Positions 1 to 6,874 of a stretch of DNA of 17,813 bases are shown here, piece by piece. The stretch is taken from assembly GCA_016930435.1 (NCBI GenBank), contig JAFGGQ010000132.1, positions 1-17,813 of the forward strand. The letters run 5' to 3'. The DNA comes from a bacterium (GTDB taxonomy: Bacteria > UBP14 > UBA6098 > JAFGQG01). The translations under genes and the position numbers were made by a program. Below the pieces are notes generated by a model. The model saw nothing but the letters and a program-made list of their open reading frames with translations. It ran no database searches and was not told the origin of the DNA. Position 1 is the stretch's first letter. Every line of letters starts with the position of its first letter.

Positions 1-843
1 AAGTACCGGATGAGTTTGCATGGAATAGTCGAAAGTAGTTCCGCCGACATTAAGACCCAGGCCGGCGCTGAACCTGGACGGTTCATTTTGGGTGCCAATC
101 CGAACGGCAAAAACCTTATAAGGCCTGGCCTCAATTCCAAAATGAAGCTGTATGTCCTTATCGAATTCCTTTTCGATTTCAAAAAGTGTCAGGATAAAAT
201 CGTATGGTTCGTAACCCAAACCGAATTTTAGACGCTGGGGTAAGGGTTCCCTGAATTCAACACCAATGTTAGGTGAGTTTACATTTTCGATAAATACTCC
301 TACATGGGTTCTTCCATAAATATTGGCTTGTAGTCCAAGGTTAAAGCCGAAAGTGTAGCAGGATCCCAAATCAACTCCCTCTCCGGACTGGCCATACTTA
401 AGTGAATAGATATTCAAGCTGTAACCAATGTCCAACGAGGTATGAATGTCATTCATAATGGTAAACCCGTGGGAAAGTGTGAAAGTTTGCTCATTGGTGA
501 GTATCGCACCTTCATACTTAACTGCGATATTCCGGTATGCAAGTCCCATAACACCGTATTTAGAGATACTTAGTCCGCTGGCGATGGATGTGTAACCAAG
601 AAAGGACTGGTTATATAATTTGCAATAGGATAGAGCAACCCCATATCCGTTCAGATCTGCCAACCCAGCCGGGTTACTCACGCTACCAGCAAGGTTTCCT
701 TCAAGGGGAGTGGATACTCCACCCAACGCCCCGATTTGTGGCAATGGCGGGGGAAATTCAAATGGCAGGCTCCATACGGAGGCAAAACCCGAAATAATGA
801 TTATCCATATCATAAAGAAGCCGAAACCGTATTTAAGCTTCAT
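1..843 (-). CDS. PorV/PorQ-like outer-membrane beta-barrel protein, 3' end cut by window edge
   Basis: An open frame of 281 codons runs from ATG at 843 to the left edge without a stop; I translated it by hand. Residues 1-25 form a signal peptide (MKLKYGFGFFMIWIIIISGF) followed by a proline-rich stretch. Residues 30-60 contain the pattern ALGGVSTPLEGN...SNPAGLAD, typical of the PorV/PorQ (UPF0164-like) barrel family, in which a 'NPAGLA' motif follows the mature N-terminus. The rest alternates hydrophobic and polar residues like beta strands, and the visible end (GGTTFDYSMQTHPVL) resembles the penultimate strand, so only about 10-20 residues should be missing. The Shine-Dalgarno AGAGGT lies at 849-854 and touches the TAG stop of the upstream OB-repeat gene, 11 bp away, so the two genes are probably co-transcribed and translationally coupled. 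In T9SS organisms PorV shuttles cargo at the outer membrane; whether this homologue does so is inference. Confidence 0.8.
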   Translation of the reverse strand, partial: MKLKYGFGFFMIWIIIISGFASVWSLPFEFPPPLPQIGALGGVSTPLEGNLAGSVSNPAGLADLNGYGVALSYCKLYNQSFLGYTSIASGLSISKYGVMGLAYRNIAVKYEGAILTNEQTFTLSHGFTIMNDIHTSLDIGYSLNIYSLKYGQSGEGVDLGSCYTFGFNLGLQANIYGRTHVGVFIENVNSPNIGVEFREPLPQRLKFGLGYEPYDFILTLFEIEKEFDKDIQLHFGIEARPYKVFAVRIGTQNEPSRFSAGLGLNVGGTTFDYSMQTHPVL

Positions 844-854
844 ATTCAATACCT

Positions 855-3101
855 CTATTTTAAAGTGGTTCCGATAGTTACAGGCGCTATTCTTTTCTCC
901 GTTTTTCCGGAAGCAAGCTCCTTTACTTCCAGATGACAGATGTAAATACCTGGTTTGAGTTTACGCGCGTAATCGTCCTTGCCATCCCAGTTTTCAGTAT
1001 GCCTTCCAGAAAATGTATCATCGAGAAGGGTTTTTACCAGCCTTCCGGTAATGTCAAAAAGCCTGATGATCACTTCAGAGCGGTTGGGAACATCAACGAT
1101 AATGGGCATCTCTTCGCCTAATGAGGGTGCAAAAGGATGTGGTTCTACCACTAAATCGATCTTACCTGAGGAAGAAGTGTCGATCGGGGCGGTCCCAAGT
1201 AAACCAAAATCTTCGTTATATCCCAGTAATAACTGGTATGTTGTATCGTCATCATAATCAATATATACGGAACCAACTCCCCGGAAAAAGTACCATTCAC
1301 CCATAGTAAAACTACTCTGTGAAATCCCTGTCGTTTCCCAGGCACGTATCACTGTTTCACCGCTGCCGTCATCAATCTTAACATTAACTCCCCCACCCGC
1401 GAAATAAGCGTCGGTGATCTCAGCTTCAAGATAGACCATGGTTCCCTCCCAGCGGGGATCGGATACCTGGCTGGTGGTTATGGTGTCCAACTCGGGAAGA
1501 CCATGGTTGGAATCTATCATGGTAATAATAAAATCGGTTATTTCGGTAACTGCGCCATATTCCTCGACATACCCCTCTACCCGGACAAGGTTCCCCCTCT
1601 GCCCGGCATTCAACATTGACGGAGTTCCTTCAAAATGAAATAGATTGATGCCGTAACCGGAAGTATCCTGGATATAGGCTTTAAAGTAGGAAGTGTCAAG
1701 GATGTTCGCCCCGATAGTAACGATGCCCTCAACAGCGACACGGTCAAAATCCCCCGGATTCTGCTGGATAGCTGATATAGGTGTGATCTCAAGGGTGGTA
1801 TCGGTGATTGAAGTGTCGATCTCGATGATATCCTCCAGGTAACATACCGTGATCTGAAAGGTGGTATCCTCACCGGAAAGGTAAACTGAGCCTACCCCAT
1901 ACATTCCATAATAGCTGCCTGCTTCAACTGTCTCCAGCGGGATATCGGTGGTCTCCCAGATCCGGATAGTGGTTTGTCCGGAACCATCATTGAGATAAAT
2001 ATTATGTCCTCCGCCAGCCGTATAAGCATCGGTAACCCTCCCCTCTGTATAGACCAATGTGCCCTCCCAGCGTGGGTTATTTACCCCATTTGTTGAAAGG
2101 GTCTCAGCCTCCGGAAGGACTTGGCCGGTAGCTAAAACCGTAAAAGAAGTAAAATCCTTGATCTCAGTGGTCCCTGAGTATTCCTCCACAGTTCCTTCGA
2201 CCTCTAACATGTTACCTCGAACTGATCCGGCAAGCATGTCGCTGGTGGGTTCATAATCAAAAAGAAGGATACCATAACCGGAAGTATCCTGGATATATAC
2301 CTTATAGTATGTTTCGGAGATCAGATTAGGACCTATGGTTACTATTCCCTGCACTTTAACCTGGCTGAAAGCGCCCGGATTCTGCTGGATTTCCGAGAGT
2401 GGAGTATATTCAGTCAGGGTGTCGGTAGTGGATGTATCGGTTTCGACAATGTCTTCAGGGTACCCTATCAGAATTTGCCAGGTAGTATCGTTCCCGCTAA
2501 TGTAAATTGAACCAACTCCTTTAACCCGGTAGCTGTTGCCAATCCGGAAGGTGGATTCTGGGATGCCTGTAGTCTCCCAGATGCGGAGTATAGTAGATCC
2601 GGAGCCGTCATTAATATTCACATTATATCCGGCTCCAGAAGATGATATCCCGCTGATCGGGCCTGCGACCTGTATCCAGGTGCCCTCCCACCGGGCATCA
2701 TTAGCGTCGGACGTGGAAAGGGATTCGGCGGCAGGCAAAGCTCGATTGGAGTCGATCAGAGTGAGGGACATTATAGGTGTGATCTCGGTTATTCCCCGGT
2801 AAACATAAACGGAACCCTGCACTTCAATATAACAACCTCGCCGGGTATTATTGAACATTTCAGTCGTAAAATCATAATCGAAGATGTTAATACCGTAACC
2901 AGAGCTATCCTGTATATATGCCTTGAATTGGTCGTCATCAAGTATCCCTGCCCCGATGGTAACTATGCCCCTCACGGTGACTTCTCCGCAGGAACCCGGA
3001 TCTATTTGAATCTCCGAAATCGGGGTAATATCCTGGCCAAAAAGGCAGGTGATCCAAAAGATGAATAACATAAATGATATTACTGTAAATTTAGTACTCA
3101 T
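855..3101 (-). CDS. Secreted protein with three tandem OB-fold-like repeats and a FlgD-like C-terminal Ig module
   Basis: The 748-residue product has a signal peptide (residues 1-22, ending near CLFG|QD). Three copies of a unit of about 207 residues follow, at roughly 24-221, 231-428 and 438-635. Each unit has two halves: 'ISEIQ..PG...V.V.GIVTIG...YIQD(S/T)SGYG', then 'RWEGT...(N/D)DGSG..(I/L)R.WETT.I...GVGSVY'. This pattern resembles the paired OB-fold beta-barrels of YhcR/DUF5689-type secreted proteins; the family assignment is from memory. Residues 650-748 form a FlgD-like Ig module (IIRLFDITGRLVKTLL...NWDGKDDYARKLKPGIY). Its opening PHPFAPS replaces the usual YPNPF, and the tail extends past the strand where the other secreted proteins here stop. 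ATG at 3101 follows GGGAAG. It probably forms an operon with the barrel protein downstream. Ligand and function are unknown. Confidence 0.88.
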   Translation of the reverse strand: MSTKFTVISFMLFIFWITCLFGQDITPISEIQIDPGSCGEVTVRGIVTIGAGILDDDQFKAYIQDSSGYGINIFDYDFTTEMFNNTRRGCYIEVQGSVYVYRGITEITPIMSLTLIDSNRALPAAESLSTSDANDARWEGTWIQVAGPISGISSSGAGYNVNINDGSGSTILRIWETTGIPESTFRIGNSYRVKGVGSIYISGNDTTWQILIGYPEDIVETDTSTTDTLTEYTPLSEIQQNPGAFSQVKVQGIVTIGPNLISETYYKVYIQDTSGYGILLFDYEPTSDMLAGSVRGNMLEVEGTVEEYSGTTEIKDFTSFTVLATGQVLPEAETLSTNGVNNPRWEGTLVYTEGRVTDAYTAGGGHNIYLNDGSGQTTIRIWETTDIPLETVEAGSYYGMYGVGSVYLSGEDTTFQITVCYLEDIIEIDTSITDTTLEITPISAIQQNPGDFDRVAVEGIVTIGANILDTSYFKAYIQDTSGYGINLFHFEGTPSMLNAGQRGNLVRVEGYVEEYGAVTEITDFIITMIDSNHGLPELDTITTSQVSDPRWEGTMVYLEAEITDAYFAGGGVNVKIDDGSGETVIRAWETTGISQSSFTMGEWYFFRGVGSVYIDYDDDTTYQLLLGYNEDFGLLGTAPIDTSSSGKIDLVVEPHPFAPSLGEEMPIIVDVPNRSEVIIRLFDITGRLVKTLLDDTFSGRHTENWDGKDDYARKLKPGIYICHLEVKELASGKTEKRIAPVTIGTTLK
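1197..3032 (-). repeat. Three tandem ~620-bp coding repeats (OB-fold-like units)
   Basis: The units lie at about 2439-3032, 1818-2411 and 1197-1790 and are separated by Thr/Asp-rich linkers (TDTSTTDTLTEYTP, DTSITDTTLEITP). The RWEGT motif recurs at residues 137, 344 and 550, and (N/D)DGSG at 164, 371 and 577, giving a period of 206-207 residues. At DNA level short identical stretches survive (ccggattctgctggat near 1755 and near 2376), so the units come from duplication but have diverged considerably. Confidence 0.85.
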
Positions 3102-3313
3102 ATTTCTTCCCGTTCAAACTCACCATAATTTAACAACAGAATTTTTTGTCAAAAAATATAAATATTGGTTGTTTTTTTACAAGTACTTTCTACAATTTAA
3201 AAGTAAATTTCAATTAATAAAAAAAAATCCACAAAAGTAAAAAATTTTATTATATTAAATAGTGGAGCAAAAATTATGAATCTCCGATGTTAAAATTTTA
3301 GAAGGAGGGTAAA
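3102..3313. other. AT-rich divergent intergenic region
   Basis: This 212-bp spacer separates the minus-strand OB-repeat gene from the plus-strand zinc-ribbon gene and should carry promoters in both directions. It contains a 9-A run near 3219-3227 and several T runs. For the plus-strand gene a TATATT-like -10 is visible near 3251-3256, but I find no convincing -35. No ORF or RNA gene is visible in it. Confidence 0.6.
3127..3152 (-). promoter_or_regulatory. Candidate sigma70-type promoter for the OB-repeat/barrel operon
   Basis: Read on the minus strand, a perfect -35 TTGACA (3147-3152) is followed after 16 bp by AATTAT (3125-3130, 4 of 6 matches to TATAAT). This would start transcription about 15-20 bp before the ATG at 3101. 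The region is very AT-rich, so the -10 choice is uncertain; TAAATT at 3127-3132 is an alternative with a 14-bp spacer. Confidence 0.45.
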
Positions 3314-3724
3314 ATGTTTATTATACCAGCAAAATGTCCTTACCCGGATTGCGGAGTATCCTTGATGACAGAAGAGTTTTTAATCAAGGGCCAACCTTCA
3401 ATTAAACTCATTGGAGAGTATGGTTCCACAAAAAGGCCAATCTATATCAGCTCTATTTATGATGATTATGAATCTGTTATCCCGGATGAGTTATTGATCG
3501 TAAAGAATGCTATTCTTGATTTTTACTGCCCACATTGCGGAAGGCGTTTCTCGGTTGCTGAATATTGTGATTGCGGCGCTCCAAAAATCTACCTTGCCAT
3601 TGCTTCCGGTGGAAAGGTCAAATTTTGTACGCGGAAAGGATGTATAAAACATAGTCTGGAGTTCAAAAACAGTGAGGAAATCGACCGCTTCTACAAATAC
3701 AATGAAGAGCTGAGAAAGAAATAA
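3314..3724 (+). CDS. Small zinc-ribbon-like cysteine-pair protein of unknown function
   Basis: This is the only plus-strand gene in the window. ATG at 3314 follows a strong Shine-Dalgarno (GAAGGAGGG, 3301-3309). The 136-residue product has four cysteine pairs: C8-x4-C13, C72-x2-C75, C85-x-C87 and C105-x4-C110. C72/C75 (CPHCGRRF) is a classic zinc knuckle, and C85/C87 with C105/C110 could form a second site. Between the first two pairs lies a segment of about 55 residues (residues 14-70) without cysteines. There is no signal peptide or membrane segment, so it should be cytoplasmic. The C-terminus is helical and charged (SEEIDRFYKYNEELRKK). I do not recognise a named family. It stands alone between a divergent operon and a convergent tRNA, so context gives no hint of function. 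A role in nucleic-acid or protein binding would be a guess from the fold. Confidence 0.85.
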   Translation: MFIIPAKCPYPDCGVSLMTEEFLIKGQPSIKLIGEYGSTKRPIYISSIYDDYESVIPDELLIVKNAILDFYCPHCGRRFSVAEYCDCGAPKIYLAIASGGKVKFCTRKGCIKHSLEFKNSEEIDRFYKYNEELRKK

Positions 3725-3850
3725 CATGGTTTTGAACTCAGAACCAATGATAACAGTACCCTAAACGGCTTTTTGTTTATAATGGGGGGGGAAATACTGA
3801 AACGGTTTATAAAAAAACAAATAGAAGTTTAATATACCCTTTTTATAAAA
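3725..3850. other. Intergenic spacer between converging zinc-ribbon and tRNA genes
   Basis: The spacer contains a run of eight G (3784-3791) and AT-rich near-palindromes (the pairing between tttataa near 3776-3782 and ttataaa near 3808-3814, and ttttataaaa at 3841-3850 next to the tRNA 3' end). None forms a GC-rich hairpin followed by a T run, so I cannot name a terminator for either gene. Confidence 0.5.
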
Positions 3851-3927
3851 CGGGGCCGACGAGACTCGAACTCGCGCCCTCCGGCTTGACAGGCCGGCGT
3901 TCTAACCAAATACTGAACTACGACCCC
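3851..3927 (-). tRNA. tRNA-Asp (anticodon GTC)
   Basis: The minus strand folds into a full cloverleaf. The acceptor stem GGGGTCG/CGGCCCC has one G-T wobble and discriminator G (3851). T8 and A9 are present. The D stem is GTTC/GAAC, the anticodon stem CCGGC/GCCGG with loop CTGTCAA (anticodon GTC), the variable loop AGGGC, and the T arm GCGAG-TTCGAGT-CTCGT. CCA is not encoded; the next bases are TTTTAT, so a CCA-adding enzyme is required. Two oddities: the D loop AGTATTTGGTTA has 12 nt, about three more than usual, with five bases between G15 and the GG pair; and position 38 is A, where E. coli tRNA-Asp has the identity base C38. G34-U35-C36 and G73 agree with aspartate identity. It has its own promoter at 3953-3980. 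Confidence 0.95.
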
Positions 3928-3952
3928 GTTCTATTTCGAAAAAGCTCGGACT

Positions 3953-3980
3953 AATATAATTGATGCTCAAAAATTGTCAA
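3953..3980 (-). promoter_or_regulatory. Sigma70-type promoter of the tRNA-Asp gene
   Basis: On the minus strand a perfect -35 TTGACA (3975-3980) and a -10 TATATT (3953-3958, 5 of 6 matches) are separated by 16 bp. The expected transcription start is near 3946, giving a leader of about 19 nt before the mature tRNA 5' end at 3927. It is the best promoter-like sequence in the window. Confidence 0.75.
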
Positions 3981-4006
3981 TAGTATTCTAACCAAATAAA
4001 AAAGCC

Positions 4007-4258
4007 TCAACTAACTTCTATCGGTTTTTTCTTTTTATCTCCTCTTAGCAATATCGCTAAAGGCATAAAAACACAGTAACCCAGAACGAGTAAAATAGGA
4101 GCAAGGGTAATCGAGCCCTGGGCCAAAATCAGAAATCCTAATGCAATTGAAATAACGCTTATCCCAAAGAATAAGTAATTAATGCTTGTGAATGGCAGCT
4201 TCGAGGATTGCTTACCTTTTTTTGTTTGTTTTTCCTGGTTCGCAGTCTTTTTTACCAT
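4007..4258 (-). CDS. Small two-helix membrane protein, DUF3098-like
   Basis: I start it at ATG 4258 (83 residues), because AAGG at 4267-4270 lies 8 nt upstream of it. A TTG six bases earlier (4264) would be only 2 nt from that site. Residues 1-20 are rich in Lys and Gln. Two hydrophobic helices follow at about 27-46 (INYLFFGISVISIALGFLI) and 51-71 (TLAPILLVLGYCVFMPLAIL), ending in a KKKK-containing tail. The layout, with charged N-tail, 'LPF..INY', two helices, and 'TLAPILLVLGY' opening the second, matches the short DUF3098-type proteins of the FCB group; this is recognition from memory, not a search. The positive-inside rule places both tails in the cytoplasm. It lies 41 bp after the stop of the secreted protein and may share its transcript. 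Function is unknown. Confidence 0.75.
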   Translation of the reverse strand: MVKKTANQEKQTKKGKQSSKLPFTSINYLFFGISVISIALGFLILAQGSITLAPILLVLGYCVFMPLAILLRGDKKKKPIEVS

Positions 4259-4266
4259 AATCAATA

Positions 4267-4270
4267 CCTT
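4267..4270 (-). promoter_or_regulatory. Ribosome binding site deciding the start of the DUF3098-like gene
   Basis: AAGG on the minus strand lies 8 nt before ATG 4258. It is too close (2 nt) to the in-frame TTG at 4264, so the ATG is favoured. Confidence 0.55.
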
Positions 4271-4299
4271 GGTTTTTTTAAGGTGTTATCTTTACTAAA

Positions 4300-6858
4300 C
4301 TATCTTAATAGGATCGCCCTTTTTACTATTTGTCTATTCTGATTTGAAAGCAGCACTAAATAAACTCCGGAAGGAATATCAGAACCCGCTTCCCATTTAA
4401 TTGTATAATTTCCTCTCAGGAGTTCCTTATCCAGAATAGTGCCGACTTTTCGGCCTTGAATATTGTAAATGTCTATCTTGGCATCCCCATTTTCAATTAC
4501 CGTAAAATCAAGGGTCATAGTTGAATTGAAGGGATTGGGATAGGATCTGAGATCGAGTACCCGTGGGAGCTTGAGCATGTCTTCGGAAATCCCGGTCATT
4601 TCGAAGACCTGGATATCATCGATATACCAGCCTGCAGCGCCGGCATAGGTGTCGGTACCAATCTCGAAACGGATTATGGCATGTTCATAGGCGTAAGGTC
4701 TCAGGTCGAAATTGAGGATATGCCAGAAGTTGCCATGCTCCATACCTCCGAAAGCCGGTTGATTTCCAAGGAAAACATTATGTGGTGAAACCGGGTTTAT
4801 ATAGCCTTCCTGGGGTTCCAGAATGGCCCAGTTGGCTCCGGCATCCACGGATATTTTGACATTGCCACCTTCAAAAAGTTGTGAACTGGTCTCCCCATTA
4901 AAACGATACCAATGCATTACTGTCATTGCCGGGAATTCAACTAACCCCAGGTACAAGTGGAAGTCGAGTTTCCAGTTGGAATTATCGCCGTATTCACCTG
5001 CCAGATTGGTCCCCCAGCACTTTGTACCCGTGCAGGCATATTGAGGCCCGGGCAAATAAGAGGGATCCGGAATCCCCCATTCCCAGCCGCCACTGTCGGG
5101 GGTTGCCAATAATCCACCATTGTCAACCTCGAAACTGCTGTTGTATAGCTCCGGAGACAACGCGAAATTAGCAATCGTAGTATCCAGTTCGGTGATTACA
5201 ATACCGGAATCACTGGTAGAAATAAAATAAGGTTTGGATATATTAACACTATAGGTTCCGATTTCCACCGTATCTATAAAATAATAACCGGTTTCATCGG
5301 TAGTATCCATGAGACCCAGTTCGACAATTTCCACAATTGCCCCGGCGTCATTATCCTCATAGAGCAAATCTACGTAACCAGTTAGATAACCGAAATTAGG
5401 CCTGAGTTCGAAATCATGAATAGCGGTTTCTCCCTCATTGATAAAGATACCGGAATCAACAACGGTTACATAATGCTCTTTTGATGCTGTTACTATGTAC
5501 TCTCCAACCAGAACAGTATCTATATGATAAACTCCATCATCGCCGGTTATGTAACTAAGTCCGAGTTCAGGGATTTCAATTGTTACACCCCGGTTAGTCC
5601 CGGAGAACAGCAAGGAGGCTGTACCATTCAACGCTCCGAATTTCTCGTTCAGGGCGAAATCATCGATGTACCAACCTGCAAGGTTGTCATCGGCGTCGGA
5701 TGCGAAGTCGAATTTAAAACGTAGTTCTTCGCCGATAAATGATTCAAGGTCCAGGTGAACCAGCTCCCAGCCGCTGCTTGAGCCGGAGAATGCGGCTTCT
5801 CCGGAAAGCTCAGAACCGGTTCCCAGTGCGCTGACCGGATAGCCACCATCGGGCTCAATAATATTCCAGGTACCGCCATCATTTATTGTAACCTTTATGT
5901 TTCCGCCATCCTGTCCCTCCTCGGTCTGATACCAGTGCCAGAATTCAAGATATGGTGCATTGGCGGAGCTTAGATCTATGCGGGGTGAAATTAGGGTGTA
6001 AGCTGCAGAAGCAGAATATTGGCCATCCAGGACTGTTCCGAAACAGTTGGGGGCAGAATGGGCGGAAGGGGGCCCCATAAATCCTTCAGGTTCGCCCCAT
6101 TCCCACTCGCCGATATCCTCAATATCCTCCAGAAAGCTTTCCCCGGTAATATTTAAATCATCGAAGTAGAAGGGGGAAACGACGATAGCACTTCGAAAAA
6201 TTATTGCAAGACTGTCATGCAGGTCAGAAGACCCGTACTCGTGAGTGCCATACTGCAGTCCGACTGTGCCATTGTGGTCCTCGATCCCGATGTAGCAAAT
6301 CCTATAGGAACTAACTATTTCGCTAACGGTAAGGTACTGGAACTTGATGGACTTGGCTCGGAAGTTGATAATAATCTCAAAGGTAGAGGGAGGGTAACTG
6401 GTTCCCCCCGGATACTCACGGATCTGATAATACTCAACTATCATCTGGTCACCGATAAATTCGTAGTAAATCTCCCCACCGGGGCTATCCGCAGGATCAA
6501 GGTCCATATTGAATATTCCCAGTACTGCGTTGGGTGTGTAGCTGCCGGGGAAAGGTCCGACTGTAATGGAGGAAGATCCGTCACGGAAGCTCACCCAACC
6601 GTTCGAGCAGATGTACAAGGTGTTATAATCGATGCCATAGAAGTTAAATGATTCGGGGAGGGATACGGTGCCGAATGAATCATCGGACAGGCGCATAGGG
6701 CTTCCGCTGGTGGATATTTCGATCCACTCAAAGCTAGGTCCGCCGGGTTCTTCAGAATCGATCCAGCGATAGCCAAAGGCATCGGGCCCACCTTCACTGG
6801 CCCATAATAAAGCCCCTGAAAGGGCTAATACCAAAAATATTACGATAATTCTTCTCAT
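4300..6858 (-). CDS. Large multi-domain secreted protein with PNPF sorting tail (paralog B, two carboxypeptidase-regulatory-like domains)
   Basis: The 852-residue product starts at ATG 6858. A GTG at 6870 is in frame but lies inside the Shine-Dalgarno sequence. The signal peptide is residues 1-20 (MRRIIVIFLVLALSGALLWA|SEGG). Domains in order: an N-terminal module at 21-226 opening SEGGPDAFGYRWIDS, with ICSNGW and a run ending IGIEDHNGTVGLQYGTH, reminiscent of nidogen-like lectin folds; a MAM/immune-inhibitor-A-like jelly roll at 230-404 ending GWYIDD; two carboxypeptidase-regulatory-like beta domains at 406-488 and 489-570; a second MAM-like module at 571-754, also ending GWYIDD; and a C-terminal T9SS type-A-like sorting module at 770-852 (RSYPNPFNST...PSGVYLVLL...RAILLR). 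No catalytic motif is visible, so it is probably an adhesin or structural surface protein. It begins 16 bp after the stop of its paralog and is surely in the same operon. Confidence 0.9.
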   Translation of the reverse strand: MRRIIVIFLVLALSGALLWASEGGPDAFGYRWIDSEEPGGPSFEWIEISTSGSPMRLSDDSFGTVSLPESFNFYGIDYNTLYICSNGWVSFRDGSSSITVGPFPGSYTPNAVLGIFNMDLDPADSPGGEIYYEFIGDQMIVEYYQIREYPGGTSYPPSTFEIIINFRAKSIKFQYLTVSEIVSSYRICYIGIEDHNGTVGLQYGTHEYGSSDLHDSLAIIFRSAIVVSPFYFDDLNITGESFLEDIEDIGEWEWGEPEGFMGPPSAHSAPNCFGTVLDGQYSASAAYTLISPRIDLSSANAPYLEFWHWYQTEEGQDGGNIKVTINDGGTWNIIEPDGGYPVSALGTGSELSGEAAFSGSSSGWELVHLDLESFIGEELRFKFDFASDADDNLAGWYIDDFALNEKFGALNGTASLLFSGTNRGVTIEIPELGLSYITGDDGVYHIDTVLVGEYIVTASKEHYVTVVDSGIFINEGETAIHDFELRPNFGYLTGYVDLLYEDNDAGAIVEIVELGLMDTTDETGYYFIDTVEIGTYSVNISKPYFISTSDSGIVITELDTTIANFALSPELYNSSFEVDNGGLLATPDSGGWEWGIPDPSYLPGPQYACTGTKCWGTNLAGEYGDNSNWKLDFHLYLGLVEFPAMTVMHWYRFNGETSSQLFEGGNVKISVDAGANWAILEPQEGYINPVSPHNVFLGNQPAFGGMEHGNFWHILNFDLRPYAYEHAIIRFEIGTDTYAGAAGWYIDDIQVFEMTGISEDMLKLPRVLDLRSYPNPFNSTMTLDFTVIENGDAKIDIYNIQGRKVGTILDKELLRGNYTIKWEAGSDIPSGVYLVLLSNQNRQIVKRAILLR
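5395..5643 (-). repeat. Extra carboxypeptidase-regulatory-like domain found only in paralog B
   Basis: Residues 406-488 (opening GALNGTASLLFSG and ending HDFELRP) match the next domain (489-570, opening GYLTGYVDLLYED) in layout: '(G/N)Y.FIDTV..G.Y.V..SK..(Y/F)' followed by '(D)SGI.I.E..T.I..F.L.P'. The single domain in paralog A is closer to the second copy (both have GAIV(E/Q)IVE.GL.DTTD.(T/E)GYY(F/Y)ID), so this first copy is the gained or lost one. Confidence 0.7.
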
Positions 6859-6866
6859 AAATATTT

Positions 6867-6873
6867 CCACCTT
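6867..6873 (-). promoter_or_regulatory. Ribosome binding site deciding the start of paralog B
   Basis: AAGGTGG on the minus strand lies 8 nt before ATG 6858. It overlaps the alternative GTG codon (6868-6870), which therefore cannot be the start used with this site. Confidence 0.7.
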
Positions 6874-6874
6874 C

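Noticed and set aside
3764-3850. Near-palindromic A/T stretches and a G8 run as terminator or phase-variation tract
   Set aside because: The pairing is A-T only, and the G run lies in no coding frame or promoter spacer that I can identify.
6217-6651. 144-codon plus-strand frame opposite paralog B
   Set aside because: Antisense shadow of a conserved domain that is also present in paralog A; no independent evidence of coding.
6859-6870. GTG at 6870 as the start of paralog B
   Set aside because: The codon lies within the AAGGTGG ribosome binding site that serves ATG 6858, and it would add residues before a signal peptide that is already well formed.
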